A stretch of DNA of 64,000 bases. Origin: CAYNHQ01 sp964397255 (GTDB lineage Bacteria > Bdellovibrionota_G > JALEGL01 > DATDPG01). The DNA is taken from contig CAYNHQ010000001.1 in NCBI GenBank assembly GCA_964397255.1, positions 186,001 through 250,000 on the forward strand, given 5' to 3'. The notes under the pieces are model-generated. The model was given only the letters and a program-made list of their open reading frames with translations. It ran no database searches and was not told the origin of the DNA. The position numbers and the translations under genes are program-made. Positions 60,501-64,000 of the stretch are shown here, piece after piece (positions within the stretch are counted from its first letter, which is position 1; every line of letters starts with the position of its first letter).

Positions 60501-60561
60501 CAGAGCAATTCTTTTAGCATTTGACTCAGTTGGCGAAGTGGACAGGCGTCAATTTGACACG

Positions 60562-61059
60562 ATGTGCCATTTGGCGTATGCAGCGCGGGCTGTGCTTAAA
60601 AGGCCATCCTTTTTTCTATTGGTTCTTATAACGGGAACCTCTTCTAATCTTTTTGCAAAAACTGCAATTGAGATGAAAGCAGAGCGCGCTCTGAGTAGCG
60701 CGCACGCCTTACTCAAACAAGAACAATTTCGTTTGCAATCTGATGAAGAGAGAATTTTACGCGATATTATGGGACGCGTGGAGGCAGAGTGCGGTGTTGG
60801 TTTTTTTCGACAAGCCAAACTTTTTGGGAATGGGATAACCAAAGGAATTCAATTAGGCGTCGACGTGATGGCTGAAGTTTGTCCCGTGGGAGGAACTTGC
60901 ATGGTTGGAATTCAAACCTTTTTAGATAAAGTTACAGGCGATCATTGTAGAATTGATTCAATAATTTCAACTTCAATTGATCCCAAGTTTTCGGACCAAC
61001 CCGAAGAAACGAAGAAAATTGAACGAACACGCTATAGAAAACAGCTAGCAATACTTTAA
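60562..61059 (+). CDS. Small secreted protein of unknown function
   Basis: 165 aa from ATG 60562. Residues 11-29 (LKRPSFFLLVLITGTSSNLFA) form a signal peptide; a GTG at 60592 would give a more compact one. The mature part is helical at first (EMKAERALSSAHALLKQEQFRLQSDEERILRDIMGRVEAECG), then has spaced cysteines (EVCPVGGTCMVG, DHCRID). I recognise no family. It lies just after the polymerase gene, at the edge of the accessory region. Confidence 0.55.
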   Translation: MCHLAYAARAVLKRPSFFLLVLITGTSSNLFAKTAIEMKAERALSSAHALLKQEQFRLQSDEERILRDIMGRVEAECGVGFFRQAKLFGNGITKGIQLGVDVMAEVCPVGGTCMVGIQTFLDKVTGDHCRIDSIISTSIDPKFSDQPEETKKIERTRYRKQLAIL

Positions 61060-61410
61060 TGGTTCCGCCGCGTTCGCAATTGAAACTAACATGAGCAATG
61101 AACGAGAAGAACAACAGCGACTGAATCATTGCGATGAAGTGAGGCAAGACTTAAACCGTTTTGTGGCGTCGATTCTCTCGCAAAGTCGTCATCCCTGAAA
61201 AAATAAAATTCGGTATTCAAAGTAAACTGTCATTTTGACAAGCGTAGGCTTGGACACATTGGAAACGTCCTGCTCGAGGGCTTTTATGTCACGATGTATT
61301 TCCCTGGGAGAGCAACCCAAAACATACTTTCGAACCGATCGTTCTCAATTTTGCTTCGCAACAACCAACGGCAATTTTGTGACCTTGTACTGTCCTTGTG
61401 ACCCAGGAAC
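61060..61410. other. About 350 bases without a convincing gene
   Basis: Two weak plus-strand frames exist. One is a 35-codon ATG frame at 61091-61198 (MSNEREEQQRLNHCDEVRQD), without a Shine-Dalgarno. The other is a 64-codon TTG frame at 61235-61429 whose end reads SQFCFATTNGNFVTLYCPC, again without a ribosome site. Either may be a remnant. No terminator or RNA gene is evident. Confidence 0.35.
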
Positions 61411-61848
61411 TTATTCGAGACGGAGATGATTTTGCTTTATCCATGCGCGAACTTTCTCTCTAAGATCAATGACAAATGCGATCAATTCTTTTGCGTCTTC
61501 TTTCGTCACCCCTCCTACAGAATCGTATTCTACTTCGTTCCTTTTTGTTCGACATGTTTGCAGATAATCGGCATCGGCTTGAAGGTCTTTTCCAAGAATA
61601 AGCGGCAAGGCTTCAAGCGTTCGGTAATGCGCAAGATTCTTCTCGGGGCGGTAACCCTCCGCATACAAGAGGATCGTGCAAAGCTTTAACGCTGCGTTGT
61701 AGGCAATGCCGAACTGCCAATCAGCCGAAATATTCCCTTTCGCATCGTTTAAATCTCTCTCGACGATTTCGAGGAGGGATGTGATTTCTTGCTTGCTCGT
61801 TTTGTGGGAACGAAGCCAACGATTATCGGCCCATTGTTTTAAGCTCAT
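61411..61848 (-). CDS. HEPN-domain protein (HepT-like partner)
   Basis: 145-aa all-helical HEPN domain: SADWQFGIAYNAALKLCTILLYAEGYRP, then AHYRTLEALPLIL and CRTKRNEVEYDSVGGVTKEDAKELIAFVIDL. The usual RNase signature R-x4-6-H of HEPN toxins is not present; the equivalent site reads RNEVEYD, as in the RN-x-x-x-Y subgroup. It overlaps the nucleotidyltransferase gene upstream by 26 bp. Together they form a HEPN/MNT (type VII toxin-antitoxin-like) module; ribonuclease activity is uncertain. Confidence 0.82.
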   Translation of the reverse strand: MSLKQWADNRWLRSHKTSKQEITSLLEIVERDLNDAKGNISADWQFGIAYNAALKLCTILLYAEGYRPEKNLAHYRTLEALPLILGKDLQADADYLQTCRTKRNEVEYDSVGGVTKEDAKELIAFVIDLREKVRAWIKQNHLRLE

Positions 61849-62413
61849 TTTCAGTACTCACAATAAACAGTTTCGATGACTCTAATACACTTTTAATAAA
61901 ATGGTCTTTTTCCGTTATCCTTCGAACGAATTCCTTTCGACTATAAACATGTGGGTTGATCTCTCGGCCTAGGCTTTTTGAATGTTCTGAAAGTAATCCA
62001 GTAAGTTTTCGAAGCCCAATATCTCCCACCACAACTAAATCAATATCGCTTTCCGCCCCCTCTTCCCCTTTAGCAAAGGAACCAAAAATAAACGCCAGTT
62101 GAACATCTGATCGCCCTGCTAGAGTTTCGGAAAGAAGTGGTACGATTCCTGTTGTTTTGAGAACCAATGCCCGAATATCTACATAAGCGGGGTGGATCCT
62201 ATTGGCACGAAAGTAAAGCCGGTTTCCATCCCGCCGCGCTTTGATTAAATCCAGATCCTGCAAATTCTTGATGTCTTGTTGAATGGTTCGAATAGCCAAG
62301 CCTGTTCGGCGTGCGAGATCTCTAAGATGGTATTCCTTATTCTCATGTCCATATAGCAATGCAAAGATTCCCGCCCTAACTTTCGAGGATAAAATTCGAG
62401 GTAGCAGCTCCAT
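61823..62413 (-). CDS. MNT-type nucleotidyltransferase with N-terminal winged helix
   Basis: 196 aa. Residues 1-75 form a winged helix-turn-helix (KVRAGIFALLYGHENKEYHLRDLARRTGLAIRTIQQDI). The nucleotidyltransferase core follows: FGSFAKGEEGAESDIDLVVVG fits GSx10DxD, with a further strand region toward the end. MntA-type enzymes adenylylate and silence their HEPN partner. Having a DNA-binding domain on the same chain suggests self-regulation through the palindrome just upstream. Overlaps the HEPN gene by 26 bp. Confidence 0.85.
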   Translation of the reverse strand: MELLPRILSSKVRAGIFALLYGHENKEYHLRDLARRTGLAIRTIQQDIKNLQDLDLIKARRDGNRLYFRANRIHPAYVDIRALVLKTTGIVPLLSETLAGRSDVQLAFIFGSFAKGEEGAESDIDLVVVGDIGLRKLTGLLSEHSKSLGREINPHVYSRKEFVRRITEKDHFIKSVLESSKLFIVSTENELKTMGR

Positions 62414-62421
62414 TATGAATG

Positions 62422-62442
62422 TTTATACCATACATTCGTATG
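62422..62442 (-). promoter_or_regulatory. Promoter and palindromic operator of the HEPN/MNT module
   Basis: Minus-strand -10 TATAAA (62422-62427, 5 of 6) lies eight bases before the ATG at 62413. Just upstream is a perfect inverted repeat CATAC-attc-GTATG (62429-62442) occupying the -10/-35 spacer. The -35 is poor. The layout suits repression by the winged-helix nucleotidyltransferase and predicts a leaderless message. Sequence 62443-62529 shows nothing further. Confidence 0.45.
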
Positions 62443-62529
62443 TTTTTACCAGTCATTTTTAATCCCCCATATTATTGTAGCCATAGACAAGACTGCGTTT
62501 CTAACGTTGTCCACTTCGGGAAGCATTTT

Positions 62530-63531
62530 TCATCCCATTACGTATTTCCCTGACTTACGGGTGCCGATTCGGCGAATCAGTTCGGCGTGAAGTAAGGGTT
62601 TTATGATCTTCATTGCGCCTTGTTTGGTTATTTTTAGCTGCGACCAAATCTCGCTAGGCGTAAGACCACCTGCGTCTCGAAGCAGATGAAGGAGTCGTTC
62701 CTGTTTTGCCGTCAGAACAATTTTAGCTCCCGTCCCGCGTGCCCTCAAACGGCCGACACGGTCTAGAACGCGCTCCAATGTTAAATGGATCGCTTCTGCG
62801 GAAAACTCCAACCAGCCGGTTAGGTCTCCTTTTGCTTTTCGAACCGCGTCCAATTGCGAATAATAGCGGGGTCGATCTTCCCAATAAACCTCGTCCACGG
62901 AAAAAATGTGGTGTGTATCAAATCCACGTCGATACAGTTCCCAAAGTGCCAGGGCTCGGCCCATTCGACCATTGCCATCGCCAAACGGATGAATCTCCTC
63001 AAAATGGTAGTGCAGAATTGCGGATGAAATCACCGGAGACCATTCCGTCGCTTTCTGATTCCACCATTGGAGATAATCTTGCATGAGCCGCGGAACGTCC
63101 TTGGCCGGAGGGGGAACGTAAGAACCGACACGGACACTAAAAGTGCGATATTGCCCCGCCTTTCCTTGGTCCATCACATTCGATGTGATGATTTTATGAA
63201 GGCGAAACAGATCCGCGCGAGTCATTGTTTTTTTGCTTTGATTTTTTTCAACAAATCGCAATCCCGCCAATTGATTCAGAATCTCTCTTTGCGCCCTTTC
63301 TGCGGCCAAGACGGGTCGGCCTTCTTCAAGAGCTCTCACCTCTTCCAAGGTAAGGGGGTTTCCTTCTATGGCTGTGGAACTATGAGTCGTTCGAGCGCGG
63401 GCGTCTTTCTGCAAAATGGGAATCCAGGGGACTTGAATCGTGCCCGCAAGAATCTTCTGCCGGTAAGAGGAAATTTCCTCAATCAAATGTAAGAGATGGG
63501 GGGTGACGTGGAATGGAGGAAGATACGGCAT
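62530..63531 (-). CDS. Fic-family protein with C-terminal winged helix
   Basis: 333 aa. The N-terminal inhibitory motif STAIEG is at residues 52-57, matching (S/T)xxxE(G/N), and the Fic catalytic loop HPFGDGNGRMGR starts at His181. The C-terminus is a DNA-binding-like winged helix (LTAKQERLLHLLRDAGGLTPSEIWSQLKITKQGAMKII). This is the common bacterial Fic/DUF4172-like layout with likely AMP transfer kept in check by the motif. Unlike the Fic protein at 22.2-23.7 kb, the DNA-binding region is at the C-terminus. Divergent from the SWIM-domain gene across a repeat-bearing gap. Confidence 0.88.
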   Translation of the reverse strand: MPYLPPFHVTPHLLHLIEEISSYRQKILAGTIQVPWIPILQKDARARTTHSSTAIEGNPLTLEEVRALEEGRPVLAAERAQREILNQLAGLRFVEKNQSKKTMTRADLFRLHKIITSNVMDQGKAGQYRTFSVRVGSYVPPPAKDVPRLMQDYLQWWNQKATEWSPVISSAILHYHFEEIHPFGDGNGRMGRALALWELYRRGFDTHHIFSVDEVYWEDRPRYYSQLDAVRKAKGDLTGWLEFSAEAIHLTLERVLDRVGRLRARGTGAKIVLTAKQERLLHLLRDAGGLTPSEIWSQLKITKQGAMKIIKPLLHAELIRRIGTRKSGKYVMG

Positions 63532-63537
63532 TAATAT

Positions 63538-63568
63538 AAGTCAACTATAAGACAACTTATGAGTCAAC
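63538..63568. repeat. Three phased short repeats upstream of the second Fic gene
   Basis: AAGTCAAC (63538-63545), AAGACAAC (63549-63556) and GAGTCAAC (63561-63568) recur every 11-12 bp, close to one helical turn, starting seven bases from the Fic ATG. Such phasing suits cooperative binding on one DNA face, perhaps by the Fic protein's own winged helix. Confidence 0.5.
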
Positions 63569-63571
63569 CCA

Positions 63572-63601
63572 TTGACCTGTCATGCCTGCTTAAACTATAT
63601 C
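63572..63601 (+). promoter_or_regulatory. Putative promoter of the SWIM-domain gene
   Basis: TTGACC (63572-63577, 5 of 6) and TATATC (63596-63601, 4 of 6) with an 18-bp spacer point toward the gene starting at 63625. GGAG lies about eight bases before that ATG. The -35 box follows directly after the third of the phased repeats. Confidence 0.4.
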
Positions 63602-63624
63602 CTCCATAGAAAGATGGAGTGTGG

Positions 63625-64000
63625 ATGTCGCTCATTGCACAGTGCAGAGGTTATTTTTCCAACACCACCCGTGAAAAGGGCTTTCAGTACTATCAATCGA
63701 AATGTGTAGACATTGAATCGCTCACCGACAGTTCCCTTGAAGCTCATGTCGAAGGTTCGCGTCTATATGATGTCACTTTAGATTGGCATACACAGACCAA
63801 CAAGACGGTTGAACTCTCTGTCTACTGTTCATGTCCTCACTTCGAGGACGGAAATTTCTGCAAACATCTTTGGGCCACAATAATAGCCGCCGACCGAGAT
63901 AAACGGATCGATCGCTTTATTTCTCCCGGGGCCAAGATAAAAATGTGGGACAGACTTGAAGATGTTGACTTCGACGATGAAGATGAATGGGGTGACGAAC
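63625..64000 (+). CDS. SWIM zinc-finger protein, N-terminal part (runs off right edge)
   Basis: ATG 63625 with GGAG upstream opens 125 codons to the window end without a stop. The product starts MSLIAQCRGYFSNTTREKGFQYYQ and has CSCPHFEDGNFCKHLWA, a CxCx(n)CxH SWIM zinc finger. In bacteria this N-terminal arrangement is typical of large SWIM-SNF2 helicase-like proteins, but the helicase part is outside the window, so that is inference. The following segment is acidic (DVDFDDEDEWGDE). Confidence 0.75.
   Translation, partial: MSLIAQCRGYFSNTTREKGFQYYQSKCVDIESLTDSSLEAHVEGSRLYDVTLDWHTQTNKTVELSVYCSCPHFEDGNFCKHLWATIIAADRDKRIDRFISPGAKIKMWDRLEDVDFDDEDEWGDE

Overview
The window is a gene-dense bacterial chromosome segment of roughly balanced base composition. 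Mostly housekeeping genes sit in compact operons, many joined by 4-bp ATGA stop/start overlaps. Several features point to a Deltaproteobacteria/Myxococcota/Bdellovibrionota-like lineage, probably an uncultured one: five Myxococcus-type PilZ proteins or modules, a PilZ-DUF4388-J-like-TPR protein, a CdnL/CarD regulator, fused ispDF, a RelA/SpoT-like protein in a housekeeping operon, and Cys-containing C-terminal sorting tails. The taxon is inferred from gene content only.

Layout. 1-5.4 kb, minus strand: a TMTC-like membrane protein cut by the left edge, then yceD-rpmF-fabG-acpP-fabF-rpiB-glyA, a shortened fatty-acid cluster without plsX, fabH and fabD. 5.4-10 kb: envelope proteins (lipoprotein, beta-barrel, DUF4230, transglycosylase). 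10-18.6 kb: HIT, sppA, rpsA, rpsT, holA, leuS and metG. 18.7-26.4 kb: OPT transporter, a glycoside-hydrolase-like protein, a Fic protein with an AbiEi-like front end, an amidotransferase, small envelope proteins and a thioesterase. 26.4-28.5 kb: rarA and a glycerophosphodiesterase. 28.5-38.6 kb: PilZ-rich region with ispDF, carD, pyrD, a second TMTC/TPR protein, tRNA-Leu(CAG) and an Hsp70. 38.5-43.7 kb: YihY, then def-fmt-PASTA-rpe-RSH-like, then a cold-shock gene. 43.8-54.5 kb: secreted peptidase, an operon of beta-barrel, coiled-coil protein, sigma-54 activator and sensor kinase, and a large secreted protein split by an in-frame TAG. 54.5-60.5 kb: lipB-hisS-aspS-rnhB-yraN and a divergent Y-family polymerase. 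60.5-64 kb: accessory end with a HEPN/MNT pair, a second Fic protein and the start of a SWIM-domain protein.

Themes. Translation, lipid and nucleotide housekeeping genes alternate with envelope and surface functions. c-di-GMP-type PilZ modules recur near 28-38 kb. The kinase/activator/coiled-coil/barrel operon looks like a self-contained envelope-sensing unit. Two Fic proteins and a HEPN/MNT module, each behind repeat-rich upstream DNA, look like toxin or stress modules. Several operon heads have a recognisable -10 element only 7-13 nt before the start codon, which suggests leaderless or near-leaderless mRNAs.
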